DNA of 64,000 bases from Maricaulis sp036231565 (GCA_036231565.1 JAZAHA010000017.1:1-64000); one strand, 5' to 3'; counted from the first letter of the stretch, positions 1-9,044 are shown. Notes: generated from the letters alone by a model not told the origin. A program made the numbers and translations.

Positions 1-74
1 CCGACCGGGACCGGGGCGCCGAGCCTAGGCGCGTCCCCCGGTCACGCCAACGCCACCGCACCCGGCTCCCGGCC

Positions 75-108
75 AAAAACAAACGCGCGCCGGACACAGC
101 TCCGGCGC
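75..108 (-). terminator. intrinsic terminator after the M16 peptidase gene
   Basis: Read on the minus strand, an 8-bp perfect stem (GCGCCGGA pairing with TCCGGCGC around a 6-nt loop) is followed by a T-rich stretch. It lies about 35 bases past the stop codon of the minus-strand M16 peptidase gene, so it probably ends that transcript. The 74 bases to its left show nothing recognisable. Confidence 0.65.
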
Positions 109-144
109 CCGGTCCTGTTTCGCCTGCGGCCGGCTGGCCGGGCC

Positions 145-2877
145 TTACTGGCCCAGCTGGCGCACTTCGATTTCACCCATGTCGAGGGCGCGGATGCTCT
201 CCTCGATCTGGGCAGCATCGCCCACGATCAGCCAGACCAGCTGTTCGGGGTGAACCACTTCGCGTGCTGCGGCCCGGACCTCTTCGAGGTCGAGCGAGCG
301 ATAGCGCTCGGTCAGGCTCGCCGGATAGTCCCAGTCACGGCCGTAATTCTGGCTCGAGACCAGGCTGCCGCGGACGGCGGCGGCGGTCTCGAACTGACCG
401 GGCAGGGAGCGGGTGGAGTTGTTGATCGAGCGCTCCAGCTCCTCGGCCGTGGCCGGGTTGGTGGAGGTGAACTCGTTGAACTCCCGCAGCAGTTCGGCAA
501 GGCTGTCCGCCGTGCGGTCGGTCTGGACCGGCGCATAGACGATCCACGGACGTTGTCCGCGGGCGCCCCAGAGCAGGGTCTGGGCACCGTAGGACCAGCC
601 CTTGTCTTCACGCAGGTTCATATTGACCCGGGCGGTGAAGGAACCGCCGATGGCGTCATTCATCGCGGCATAGACTTCCGGATTTTCCACCGTGCCTTCC
701 GGACCGATCAGACCGGCCAGGATCAGCGATTGCGGCGAGTTCGGACGATCCACGATGATCACGCGGGCACTGTCCGCATTCTCCGCGCGGGCCATGTTCT
801 TCTGCGGCAGCGGGGTGCTCGGGGCATCCCAGCGGCGGAAGGCCCGTTCCAGCATCGGCGTGATCTCGTCCAGCGTCGTGTCGCCGACGATGAACAGGGT
901 CGCATTGTCCGGACGCATCCAGGTGCGGTGGTGCGCGACGAGATCGTCACGGGTGAAGCCCGTCACGTTTTCCATCGTGCCCGAACCCGTGAAAGGCACC
1001 GAATAGGCATGGCCTTCGCCATACATTTCCGGCGGCAGCATGCGCAGGGCGATGGCGATCGGATTGGCCATCTCCTGGCGGATGCCGTTCAGCGTCTGCT
1101 CGCGGATCCGTTCGATATCGTCATCGGCGAAGGTCGGGTCGGTGACCACGGTCGCCATCAGATCGAGCGATGCGCGCAGGTTGGAGCGCAGGGCCGAGAG
1201 CGTCACCGTGGACTGGTCGAGACCGGCACCGGTGGACAGGTTGGCACCCAGGCGTTCGGCCTCGGCGGCAATTTCCAGCGCGTCCATGCGGCCGGCACCT
1301 TCGTCCAGCATGTTCATGGTGAAACTGGCCAGACCCGTCTGGCCGCCCTCGACACTGTCGGCCGCATAGCCGGCATCGAACACCATCTGCATTTCCACGA
1401 CCGGAACGGCGTCGCGGCGCACGAAGACGATATCCATGCCATTGGACAGCTCGGCCGTCTCGACGGCCGGCCAGACCAGTTCCGGCGTTTCCGTGACCGA
1501 CGGCAGGGCCGAACGGTCGGCATCGGTGGCGACACTCTGGAATTCGCCGAAGGGCAGGACGGTGATCTCGTGATAGCCGGTGGACAGCCACGCGTTCGCC
1601 GTGGCGGTGATCGCCTCGGCGCTGGCCGTGTTCAGACGGTCCAGCAGGGTGCGCCAGAACGCCGGGTCGCCGGCATAGAGCTGGCCTTCGGCCAGCGTGA
1701 CGGCCTTGCCGCCGAAGCCGCCGATCTGTTCCAGACCGCGAATGGTGGAGGCATTGATACGCGTGCGCGCAGCGGCCAGCTCGTCGGCCGTCGGACCTTC
1801 GGCCAGCAGTTCGGCGACGATCTCGTCGATGCGGGCCGAGGCCGCGTCGGGGTCTTCACCCGGATTGAGGGTCACCTCGATGTGGAACTGGCTGGCGAGC
1901 TGATGTTCCTCGACATAGGCCACGGCGCGGGTCGCGACCTGGCGGTCGAAGACGAAGTCGCGATAGAGGCGCGAGGTGCGGCCGCCGCCCAGGACGGTGG
2001 CGAACAGCTCCAGCTGGGCACGTTCCTCGGTGATGCGGCCCGGCACGACCCAGGTGCGGTAGATGCGCGCCTGCGGCACGTCGTCATACATCGTCTCGGT
2101 CGTGTTGCGGTCGCGTTCCGGGATCCACTGGTCCATGCGGGTGACCGGCGGGCCGACCGGCGCGTCGCCGAAATAGCGCTGCACCAGCGGGCGGGCTTCC
2201 TCGGCGTCAATGTCGCCGGCGAGCACCAGAACCGCGTTGGAGGCGCCGTAATACTGGCGGAACCACTCCTGCACGTCTTCCAGCGAGGCGGCGTCGAGAT
2301 CTTCCATCGAACCGATCGTGGAGTGGGCGTAGGGGTGGCCTTCCGGGAAAAGCGCGCGCAGCTGGGAGTACTCGACCATGCCGTAAGGCTGGTTGTCGCC
2401 CTGGCGCTTTTCGTTCTGCACAACGCCGCGCTGCTCGTCGAGGCGTTCCTGGTCGATGGCGCCCAAGAGGTGGGTCATCCGGTCGGATTCCATCCACAGT
2501 GCCATTTCCAGGGCCGGCGTCGGCACGGTCTGGAAATAGTTGGTGCGGTCGAACCAGGTCGTGCCGTTCATGCCGGTCGCGCCGACCTGTTCGAAAGGAC
2601 CGAAATAATCGTCATTGTAATTTTCCGACCCGTTGAACATCAGGTGTTCGAACAGGTGGGCGAAGCCCGTGCGGCCGGCCGGTTCGTCGGCGGAACCGAC
2701 GCCATACCAGATGGACACGGCGACGATCGGTGCCTTGCGATCCTCGTGAACGACGACTGTCAGGCCGTTCTCCAGCTCGAAGCTTTCGTAAGGAATGTCG
2801 ATCTCGGGCGTCTGGGCATGCGCCAGACCGCCGAGCGAGACGGCCGCGGCAAAGGCGGCCGTGAGTAGTCGTTTCAT
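145..2877 (-). CDS. secreted M16 family zinc metallopeptidase, two-domain
   Basis: This encodes a 910-residue pitrilysin/insulinase-family protease. An N-terminal signal peptide (basic start, hydrophobic core, Ala-His-Ala end at about residue 21) sends it to the periplasm. The inverted zinc motif HLFEH is at residues 74-78 and the third ligand is probably Glu-156 in VVQNEK. A second M16 domain in the C-terminal half lacks the HxxEH motif, as is usual for the inactive half of fused M16 pairs. The likely role is degradation of peptides in the periplasm. The gene stands alone with its own terminator. A second, lipid-anchored M16 protease lies at 16595-19450; the two are clearly different in sequence. 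Confidence 0.93.
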   Translation of the reverse strand: MKRLLTAAFAAAVSLGGLAHAQTPEIDIPYESFELENGLTVVVHEDRKAPIVAVSIWYGVGSADEPAGRTGFAHLFEHLMFNGSENYNDDYFGPFEQVGATGMNGTTWFDRTNYFQTVPTPALEMALWMESDRMTHLLGAIDQERLDEQRGVVQNEKRQGDNQPYGMVEYSQLRALFPEGHPYAHSTIGSMEDLDAASLEDVQEWFRQYYGASNAVLVLAGDIDAEEARPLVQRYFGDAPVGPPVTRMDQWIPERDRNTTETMYDDVPQARIYRTWVVPGRITEERAQLELFATVLGGGRTSRLYRDFVFDRQVATRAVAYVEEHQLASQFHIEVTLNPGEDPDAASARIDEIVAELLAEGPTADELAAARTRINASTIRGLEQIGGFGGKAVTLAEGQLYAGDPAFWRTLLDRLNTASAEAITATANAWLSTGYHEITVLPFGEFQSVATDADRSALPSVTETPELVWPAVETAELSNGMDIVFVRRDAVPVVEMQMVFDAGYAADSVEGGQTGLASFTMNMLDEGAGRMDALEIAAEAERLGANLSTGAGLDQSTVTLSALRSNLRASLDLMATVVTDPTFADDDIERIREQTLNGIRQEMANPIAIALRMLPPEMYGEGHAYSVPFTGSGTMENVTGFTRDDLVAHHRTWMRPDNATLFIVGDTTLDEITPMLERAFRRWDAPSTPLPQKNMARAENADSARVIIVDRPNSPQSLILAGLIGPEGTVENPEVYAAMNDAIGGSFTARVNMNLREDKGWSYGAQTLLWGARGQRPWIVYAPVQTDRTADSLAELLREFNEFTSTNPATAEELERSINNSTRSLPGQFETAAAVRGSLVSSQNYGRDWDYPASLTERYRSLDLEEVRAAAREVVHPEQLVWLIVGDAAQIEESIRALDMGEIEVRQLGQ

Positions 2878-2995
2878 GGTTTACCCCTAACCTGTGATGC
2901 AGGATTTATGGTCGCAAAGTGCAACGCCGAAGACCACCCGGTTAAGTAAAATTCCCGTAATGTTGGGCTTGCGGGGTGCCGGAAGCGGCCCGGCA

Positions 2996-3604
2996 CTAGC
3001 CTGCCGGTTGCTTGCGGGCCGCATGGCGGCGGGCCTTGGAGACATTGCCGCAGGTCGCCATGTCGCACCAGCGGCGGCGGCCGGCCTTCGAGGTGTCGAG
3101 GAAGAGCCAGCCGCAGCGCTCGCCATCGCACTGTTTCAGCCGCGCCGCATGGTCTTCGCCCAGCAACGTCACCGCATCCATCACGACGGGCGCAAGCAGG
3201 CGCGTGCCGGCATCTGCGCCGGACCAGTCCAGCTGCGTCTGCCCGCCCGCGTCCGTGACGAGGGCAGCCTGCCCGGCGATCGCGCGATAGTGCGCGGCGA
3301 GGCGATCAAGCGCCTGCGCGGCCGGCTGGCCGTCCCGCATCCGGCTGGTCAGGGCCTGATAGATCGCTTCGCGCAGATCATGGGCGGTCGCGTGGAAACG
3401 CTCCCAGGCGCCGGCACCGGCCAGATGCACGTCCAGGGCCGCAACGTCGCTGTCAGGCCAATGGCCCGAGGCCGTCATCCAGCGCACGGCATCCGCGGGT
3501 TCGGCGAGCGCATCGGCAAAGCGCGTCTCGCGGCCATCTGCGGTGTTGCAGAAGTCGATGCACAGCCGGCCGCCGATGAAGTGCTCCGGTCCGAAGTCCG
3601 TCAC
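2996..3604 (-). CDS. CGNR zinc-finger / ABATE-domain transcriptional regulator
   Basis: The 202-residue protein has an N-terminal ABATE-like domain (residues 1 to about 145) with the typical opening GGRLCIDFCNT. It ends in a CGNR zinc finger: Cys-x4-Cys followed by WLFLDTSK, RRRWCDMATCGN and the basic tail KARRHAARK. This family is thought to be small stress-linked DNA-binding regulators. It is divergent from a glutathione S-transferase gene, and the 134 bases between them hold a repeated operator-like sequence. The simplest reading is that it controls itself and the transferase. Family assignment is firm; the target is inferred. Confidence 0.9.
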   Translation of the reverse strand: MTDFGPEHFIGGRLCIDFCNTADGRETRFADALAEPADAVRWMTASGHWPDSDVAALDVHLAGAGAWERFHATAHDLREAIYQALTSRMRDGQPAAQALDRLAAHYRAIAGQAALVTDAGGQTQLDWSGADAGTRLLAPVVMDAVTLLGEDHAARLKQCDGERCGWLFLDTSKAGRRRWCDMATCGNVSKARRHAARKQPAG

Positions 3605-3616
3605 GGCCGAACCTGT

Positions 3617-3683
3617 CTAACCGGTAAAATGCTTTTTACAAGTTGACTCATTCATAGCCTCCAAACTAGTTTTTACCAGTTAG
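3617..3683. promoter_or_regulatory. three-copy operator-like motif between the CGNR regulator and GST genes
   Basis: The short AT-rich intergenic region contains three related half-sites: CTAACCGGTAAAA at 3617-3629 (minus orientation), TTTTTACAAGTTGA at 3633-3646, and TTTTTACCAGTTAG at 3670-3683. The first and third form an inverted repeat matching at 12 of 13 positions, and the first and second form a tighter one with a 3-base gap. Its place between divergent genes suggests it is the binding site of the CGNR protein. Binding is inferred. Confidence 0.6.
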
Positions 3684-3738
3684 TCGCTCTCGCCGCCAGA
3701 CCGGGGACAGCGCGACCGCTGAAGGGAGACGGGAGAGG

Positions 3739-4389
3739 ATGATGAAACTCTATGCACGCGCAGGCTGGGGATCGGTGATCGCCGAGGCGCAGCTGGCCTG
3801 GTACGGACTGGCGCACACGCTTGAGCCGGTGGGCGACCTGTTCGCCGATGACAGCGCACGGGACGCGCTGGAGGGCATCAATCCGCTGGCCCAGATCCCG
3901 ACCCTGGTGCTCGATGACGGCACGGTGATGACCGAGAGCGCGGCGATCACGCTGCACCTGGCAGACCTGGCGGGCGAGACCTCGCTCGTCCCCGGCCCGG
4001 ATGCACACGACCGGGCGGACTTCCTCAACGCCCTCGTCTTCCTGGTCGCCAATATCTACCCGACCTACACCTATGGCGATGTGCCGGAGCGCTTCGTGCC
4101 GGCGCCGGAGGGGCAGGCCGGTTTCCGCGAGACGGTCGATGCCTATGGCAAGCGGCTGTACCGCATTCTCGAACAGCAGGCCTCCAGCAGCCGGGCGGCC
4201 GGTCCCTGGTTCCTGGGCGGACGTCTGACCGCGGTCGATATCTATCTCGGCGCGATGACGTTCTGGCGTCCCGGCCGCGACTGGTTCGACACCGAGACGC
4301 CGCGCCTCGCCGCGATCGGCCGTGCCGTGCGGGCGCATGACCGTTTCGGTGATGTCTGGACCCGCAATTTCCCCGACGGGATGGCCTAG
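3739..4389 (+). CDS. glutathione S-transferase family protein
   Basis: The 216-residue protein has a thioredoxin-like N-terminal domain (about residues 1-80) with the cis-proline signature QIPTLVLDDG and the glutathione-contacting TESAAI. An all-helical C-terminal domain (about 90-210) follows. It probably joins glutathione to electrophiles or acts as a reductase; the substrate cannot be told. It starts ATG ATG, and a start one codon later is equally possible. The gene is divergent from the CGNR regulator, and its stop overlaps by four bases the stop of the convergent yjdM-like gene. Confidence 0.88.
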   Translation: MMKLYARAGWGSVIAEAQLAWYGLAHTLEPVGDLFADDSARDALEGINPLAQIPTLVLDDGTVMTESAAITLHLADLAGETSLVPGPDAHDRADFLNALVFLVANIYPTYTYGDVPERFVPAPEGQAGFRETVDAYGKRLYRILEQQASSSRAAGPWFLGGRLTAVDIYLGAMTFWRPGRDWFDTETPRLAAIGRAVRAHDRFGDVWTRNFPDGMA

Positions 4390-4724
4390 ACCTTCTTCAC
4401 GAACTCGCTTTTCAGGCCCATCTGGCCGACGCCGTCGATGCGGCAGTCGATATCGTGATCGCCTTCGACCAGGCGGATATTCTTCACCTTGGTTCCGACC
4501 TTCACGACCTGGGATGTGCCCTTGATCTTGAGGTCCTTGATCACGGTGACCGTATCGCCGTCGGCGAGCTCTGTGCCGTTGGCATCGCGCCAGACCGGGC
4601 CGCTTGCCGCCGCCGGCGCCGCACTGGCCGTCCATTCATGGGCGCATTCGGGGCAGACGAGCAGTGCACCGTCCTCATAGGTGAAGGCCGAGCCGCATTC
4701 GGGACAGGGCGGGAGCTCGCTCAT
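4386..4724 (-). CDS. yjdM: YjdM/PhnA-like zinc ribbon protein
   Basis: The 112-residue protein opens with a zinc ribbon of two CPEC knuckles about 18 residues apart. It continues into the compact PhnA C-terminal domain (DGDTVTVIKDLKIKG, DIDCRIDG, LKSEFVKKV). Family members were once linked to alkylphosphonate use because of genetic context, but the function is unsettled and no phn genes are nearby. The length is normal for the family. The gene is convergent with the GST gene and ends inside its last codons. Confidence 0.9.
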   Translation of the reverse strand: MSELPPCPECGSAFTYEDGALLVCPECAHEWTASAAPAAASGPVWRDANGTELADGDTVTVIKDLKIKGTSQVVKVGTKVKNIRLVEGDHDIDCRIDGVGQMGLKSEFVKKV

Positions 4725-4790
4725 GACAGGTTTCCTTCAGGCCGGATTGCCTTTTGGCAGATACGCCTGCCAACCCGGATTGTCGATCTG

Positions 4791-6020
4791 TCAGGTGCTG
4801 TGACTGTCTGGCAGTGCGGCCGGGTCCGGTTGTGCCAGGCAGATCCGGCGCAGAAGCAGGCCGGCCGCAAGGGCGATACCGGCAATGGCGGCGAGCAGCC
4901 AGAGCACGGTTTCCGGCGGCAGTCGGGTGATCGCGAAGGCACCGGCGACCGGCGAGACCGCCTGGACCAGCATGATCGGCCGCGCGATCTGGCCCGTCAC
5001 GACGGGCTGGCGGACCGGTCCGAACAGCGCCAGCGGCAGCGTGCCGCGGGCGATGGAGAGCACGCCGATCCCCGCGCCATAGACGATCACGGCCAGCATC
5101 CGGACAGCGGGCGCGTCGATCGTGAGCAGGCCCAGCCCGGTGATGATCGCGCCGATCGCCAGGATCACCGTCATCGCCGGGTGCAGCCGCTGGCCCAGCG
5201 TCATCTCGACCGCGCGGCCGGCGACCTGCGCCGGACCAATGAACGCGCCGAGCGCTACTGCGGCGGTCAGTCCCACATCCATGCGCGCCAGCAGATTGAC
5301 CAGATGGACGGCGATGATCGACGCCACCAGGACTTCCGCGATGAAAAGGATCGCCGACAGGGTGCGGGCCGGTTCCAGCGTGTGCACGGTGCGGGCAACG
5401 GGATGGGGACGGGCCTTGCGGTCCGGGTCTGCCGGTGCGGCCTCGGCCAGGCCTGCAGGTGCGGCGAAAAAGAACAGCGGCAGGCAGATGGCGATCTGGG
5501 CTGCTGCATAGACCAGGCAGGTGACGCGCCAGCCGGCCGCTTCCACCAGCACGCCGCTGAGCGTCCAGAACACGGTGCTGGCAAACCCGCCCCACAGGGC
5601 GACGGTCGAGATCAGGCGCCGGGCCTTGTGACCATGGGCCCGGCCCAGCGTGCTGAACACCGCGTCATAGAGGCTGCACGCCATGCCCAGGCCAACCAGG
5701 CTCCAGCCGATCAGATAGATTGCGTAGTGCCAGGCCAGTCCGATAGTCGCCAGACCGGCGGCCAGCAGCAGCGATCCCGTCATCAGGACCCGGCGGCCGC
5801 CCTCGCGGGCGATCAGGCGTCCGACATGTGGCGCGACGAGGGCAGAGGTGACGATCCCGGCCGACATGCCGCCGGACACCCAGGCCAGCGGCCAGCCCAT
5901 CGCATTGCCGATCGGCGCCGCCAGCACTGTCAGCAGATAGAGGGTCGAGCCGAAGCCGACGATCTGGGTCACGCCCAGCAGGCAGGCCTGAAGCAGCGGT
6001 GAAGCGGCGATCCGGGGCAT
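4791..6020 (-). CDS. MFS transporter
   Basis: The 409-residue, strongly hydrophobic protein appears to have about twelve membrane helices in two six-helix halves separated by a charged cytoplasmic loop near residues 195-215 (DPDRKARPHP). This is the layout of the major facilitator superfamily. It starts at an ATG encoding MPRIAASPLLQ and is divergent from a LysR-type regulator. Such pairs usually mean that the regulator controls the transporter in response to its substrate. The substrate cannot be deduced. A conserved palindrome lies between the two genes. Confidence 0.88.
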   Translation of the reverse strand: MPRIAASPLLQACLLGVTQIVGFGSTLYLLTVLAAPIGNAMGWPLAWVSGGMSAGIVTSALVAPHVGRLIAREGGRRVLMTGSLLLAAGLATIGLAWHYAIYLIGWSLVGLGMACSLYDAVFSTLGRAHGHKARRLISTVALWGGFASTVFWTLSGVLVEAAGWRVTCLVYAAAQIAICLPLFFFAAPAGLAEAAPADPDRKARPHPVARTVHTLEPARTLSAILFIAEVLVASIIAVHLVNLLARMDVGLTAAVALGAFIGPAQVAGRAVEMTLGQRLHPAMTVILAIGAIITGLGLLTIDAPAVRMLAVIVYGAGIGVLSIARGTLPLALFGPVRQPVVTGQIARPIMLVQAVSPVAGAFAITRLPPETVLWLLAAIAGIALAAGLLLRRICLAQPDPAALPDSHST

Positions 6021-6094
6021 GGCGTCTCCTTGGCGTCACGGCGCCGGAGCATCGCCACCCGGGCGGTGGAAACAAGCGATACTATTTCCTTTTG

Positions 6095-6165
6095 ATGTGA
6101 GCTCAGATCACATATTGGTCTTGCAAATGGTGGCAGAGCACTCTTCTGCCGACCCTGACTCACAT
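6095..6165. promoter_or_regulatory. LysR-type operator candidate between MFS and LysR genes
   Basis: Between the divergent genes there is a 19-base inverted repeat, ATGTGA-N7-TCACAT, at 6095-6113, and a third half-site TCACAT at 6160-6165 just upstream of the LysR start. Paired plus extra half-sites are typical of LysR-regulator binding regions. The perfect six-base arms are seen directly; binding by the adjacent regulator is inferred. Confidence 0.55.
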
Positions 6166-6185
6166 AGCTGACGGTCTGGAACCCG

Positions 6186-7106
6186 ATGAAACGCCGCGAT
6201 TTGCCGCCTTTCAGTGCGTTGCGGGCCTTCGAGGCCTTTGCCCGGCATGGCCGCATGCTGCGCGCGGCCGACGAGCTGTGCGTCACCCATGGCGCGGTGA
6301 GCCGGCAGGTCCGGGCGCTGCAGGACTGGCTCGGCGTGTCGCTGGTCGAGGGGCCGAGAACCGATCTCCGCCTGACCCCGGCCGGCCGCCAGCTCGCCGA
6401 TGTGCTGGACCGGGCCTTCGACGATATCCAGGCCGGATTGCCGCGCCGTGCACGTGCGGCCCAGTCGGTCCTGCGGGTCTCCTGTCTGGGGACATTTGCC
6501 ATGCGCTGGCTGATCCCGCGCCTGCCGCGCTTTTATCGCGACCATCCGCAGATCGCGGTGGAAGTCAGCGAGTCGCATGCACCGGTCGATTTCCGCACCG
6601 GCGGCTATGATGCCGCGATCCGCATGCAGACCGCGGCCCGTGTCGCCGGACCGGAGGTCACCGCTTTCCTGCCGGACTATCAGGGCCCGGTCGTCGCACC
6701 GGCGCTGTGGGCGGAGCACGCAGACGGCGCGGGCCTGGACGGGCTGACCCGCCTTCACACACGCACCTATCCGGAAGGCTGGGCGGAATGGGAGGCGCGC
6801 ACCGGCCGGCCGCCATCGGACGGCCGTGCCGGGACCTTTTTCGATCACACCTTCTACATGCTCGCGGCGGCCTCGGCCGGGCTGGGCGTGGCGATCGGCG
6901 GCTGGAGCCTGGTGCAGGACGATCTGGCGGACGGCCAGCTGGTCGCGCCGCTGGGGCTGGCCGATACCGGTCTGGCCTATGTCTATATCCGTCCGGCCGG
7001 GCAGCCGCATGCGGCCGCCGAGGCCTTCGGGGACTGGCTGGCCGGGGAAGGGCGCCGGTGCGCCGGGCCGCCGCCGGAGCTCAGAGCCCCCGCACAGCCT
7101 GGATGA
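6186..7106 (+). CDS. LysR family transcriptional regulator, GcvA-like
   Basis: The 306-residue protein has an N-terminal winged helix-turn-helix (about residues 8-65; LRAFEAFARHGRMLRAADEL then GAVSRQVRALQDWLG). A periplasmic-binding-protein-like effector domain follows (about 92-290). The opening FSALRAFEAFARH and TPAGRQL resemble the GcvA subgroup. Its likely target is the divergent MFS transporter gene. The last 26 bases overlap the 3' end of a convergent small membrane-protein gene. Confidence 0.9.
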   Translation: MKRRDLPPFSALRAFEAFARHGRMLRAADELCVTHGAVSRQVRALQDWLGVSLVEGPRTDLRLTPAGRQLADVLDRAFDDIQAGLPRRARAAQSVLRVSCLGTFAMRWLIPRLPRFYRDHPQIAVEVSESHAPVDFRTGGYDAAIRMQTAARVAGPEVTAFLPDYQGPVVAPALWAEHADGAGLDGLTRLHTRTYPEGWAEWEARTGRPPSDGRAGTFFDHTFYMLAAASAGLGVAIGGWSLVQDDLADGQLVAPLGLADTGLAYVYIRPAGQPHAAAEAFGDWLAGEGRRCAGPPPELRAPAQPG

Positions 7107-7392
7107 TGTTCAGGATCACGGCGGCATTGAACAACAGGCCCAGCACGGTCATCACGGCGGCAAAGCCTGCGACGCCGGCCAGCATGAGCGCGCGCAGCGG
7201 GATCATCATCACGGCCCGGGCGCGTTCCGGCCCGGCATAACGCGGGCGGCTGAGGCGTTCGGTGAGGTCGGTGAAACCGCCGCGCCAGAGATTGACGGTG
7301 ATGAAGATCCACACGGCCACGGCGACCAGCGGTGCGAGGCGCAGGGCCAGCGGCATGCCCGGGACGGACAGCAGGAACTCGATTTCCTCCAC
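7081..7392 (-). CDS. small membrane protein, two helices
   Basis: I place the start at a GTG (7390-7392) with GGAAGG eight bases upstream, giving 103 residues. The longer in-frame reading upstream is arginine- and cysteine-rich and looks non-coding. Two membrane spans are evident: residues about 15-35 (LRLAPLVAVAVWIFITVNLW) and about 70-98 (LAGVAGFAAVMTVLGLLFNA). I do not recognise the family. It overlaps the LysR 3' end and is divergent from the export operon at 7560. Confidence 0.65.
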   Translation of the reverse strand: MEEIEFLLSVPGMPLALRLAPLVAVAVWIFITVNLWRGGFTDLTERLSRPRYAGPERARAVMMIPLRALMLAGVAGFAAVMTVLGLLFNAAVILNIIQAVRGL

Positions 7393-7559
7393 GCGCGGCA
7401 CCTTCCGCTGAACTCGATACCTCCCGTCATAGCCTTTCCCCCGGCCCTGAGCTACATGCGATGACCTGCATCTGCCGCGACGGATTATCCGCCGTGCCGC
7501 GTTGCACCGTCCGCAGGGGTGGCAGGGCCGCAGGGGCCGGATCGTGAAGGGGGTACGGA

Positions 7560-9044
7560 ATGCTCGACAACAGGCGTTGGATTGCCGGGGCGGTTGCACT
7601 TGTCATCATCGCCGGCGGTGGCTGGTGGATGTTCGGCCGCGGTGACGGCGGGGCCGGCGAGGTGACGATCGAGACCGAGGCTGCGGCCCCGGCCGATGTG
7701 CGCCGTATCGTGGCGGCCTCCGGCGCTGTCAGCGCGCTGGTGACGGTCGAGGTCGGCTCGCAGCTGTCCGGCCAGATCGCCGAACTGCATGTCGATTTCA
7801 ACGATGAGGTCGAGGAAGGCCAGGTCATCGCCCGGCTCGATCCGCAGACCTACGAGACCCGGGTCACCGAAGCCGAGGCCGCGCGTGCGACGGCGGCCGC
7901 GAGCCTGCAATTGCAGCGCGCCTCGCTCGCCCGCGCCCAGGCCACGCTGCGCGAGGCCCAGCTGGAATTTGACCGCATGGCAACGCTGCGCGAGCGCGGC
8001 ACGGTGGCCCAGACCTCGCTGGACACTGCCCAGACCGCGCTCGACGCGGCCCAGGCCGATGTCGAGGTGGCGCGCGCGCAGATCGCCAATGCCCAGGCTG
8101 TGCTGGCCCAGCGCGATGCCGCGCTGGCCAGTGCGCGTATCGATCTCGAACGCACGACGATCCGCGCGCCGATCAACGGTATTGTCGTCGACCGGGCTGT
8201 CGATGTCGGCCAGACCGTCGCGGCGAGCATGACGGCGCCCGTACTGTTCACCATCGCCCAGGATCTGGGCCAGGTGCAGATCGACGCCCAGATCGACGAG
8301 GCCGATATCGGCCAGATCCGCGCCGGCCAGCCGGTGCGCTTCACGGTGGATGCGCACCCGGACACCGAGATGGAAGGCGTGGTCGACCAGATCCGCCTGG
8401 CGCCGGAGACCCTGAACAATGTCGTCACCTACACGGTGGTCGTGCTGGCCGCGAACCCGGACGAGCTGCTGCTGCCGGGCATGACGGCGAACATGGATAT
8501 CATCACCGGCGAGCGCACCGGCGTTCTCACCGTGTCCAATGCGGCCCTGCGCTTCCGGCCCTCGCCGGCGCTCGAGGGGCGGACACAGCCGCTGGGCGAA
8601 GGCGGCGGTGGCCCGCAAGGCGGTGGCCGGGGCGGTCCCGGCGGTCCGGGCGGCGGCAATGATCCCATGGCGCGTCTCAGCGAGGCGGTCGGTCTCGATG
8701 CTGCCCAGCAGGACCAGATCCGCGGCATTTTCCGCGCCGCCATGGGGCGGGCGATGAGCCAGGCCCAGGCCGGTGGCGAGTTCGATCGCGAAGCCCTGCA
8801 GGCCGAGATCGATCGCGAGATCCGCCCGCTGCTCGATGAAGACCAGCTGGAACGCTATCGCGCCTTCCAGCGTCAGATGCGCGAAACCCGTTCGGCGACG
8901 GTCTGGGTCGAGGAGGCGGACGGCACGCTGGTCGAGCGGCCCATCCGCGTCGGTATTTCCGACAGCCAGAAAAGCGAAGTGGTCGGCGGCCGTCTGGAAG
9001 CCGGCGAGGCCGTGGTGACCCGTGCCCGCGAGGTGCGCGAATGA
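7560..9044 (+). CDS. MacA/HlyD-type periplasmic adaptor with a Spy/ZraP-like insert
   Basis: The 494-residue membrane-fusion protein has one N-terminal membrane anchor (about residues 8-26). A biotinyl-lipoyl half domain (GQIAELHVDFNDEVEEGQ) and a long coiled-coil hairpin (about 105-195, alanine/glutamine-rich) follow, then the beta-barrel region. After the barrel there is a glycine-rich linker (about 345-365). Next is a helical block with LDAAQQDQIRGIF and LLDEDQLERYRAF, which resembles the LTxxQ-type repeats of Spy/CpxP/ZraP chaperones. The usual C-terminal membrane-proximal strand region resumes afterwards. It is first in an operon with the ATPase and permease, with overlapping ATGA junctions. 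No outer-membrane channel gene is adjacent. Confidence 0.88.
   Translation: MLDNRRWIAGAVALVIIAGGGWWMFGRGDGGAGEVTIETEAAAPADVRRIVAASGAVSALVTVEVGSQLSGQIAELHVDFNDEVEEGQVIARLDPQTYETRVTEAEAARATAAASLQLQRASLARAQATLREAQLEFDRMATLRERGTVAQTSLDTAQTALDAAQADVEVARAQIANAQAVLAQRDAALASARIDLERTTIRAPINGIVVDRAVDVGQTVAASMTAPVLFTIAQDLGQVQIDAQIDEADIGQIRAGQPVRFTVDAHPDTEMEGVVDQIRLAPETLNNVVTYTVVVLAANPDELLLPGMTANMDIITGERTGVLTVSNAALRFRPSPALEGRTQPLGEGGGGPQGGGRGGPGGPGGGNDPMARLSEAVGLDAAQQDQIRGIFRAAMGRAMSQAQAGGEFDREALQAEIDREIRPLLDEDQLERYRAFQRQMRETRSATVWVEEADGTLVERPIRVGISDSQKSEVVGGRLEAGEAVVTRAREVRE

Noticed and set aside
250..2868. 872-codon open frame on the plus strand opposite the M16 peptidase
   Set aside because: It is antisense to a clear protease gene, rich in Arg/Gly/His without domain features, as expected from high-GC third-position bias.
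6096..6112. CRP site TGTGA-N7-TCACA
   Set aside because: The CRP spacing is six, not seven, and the position between a LysR gene and its likely target fits a LysR site better.
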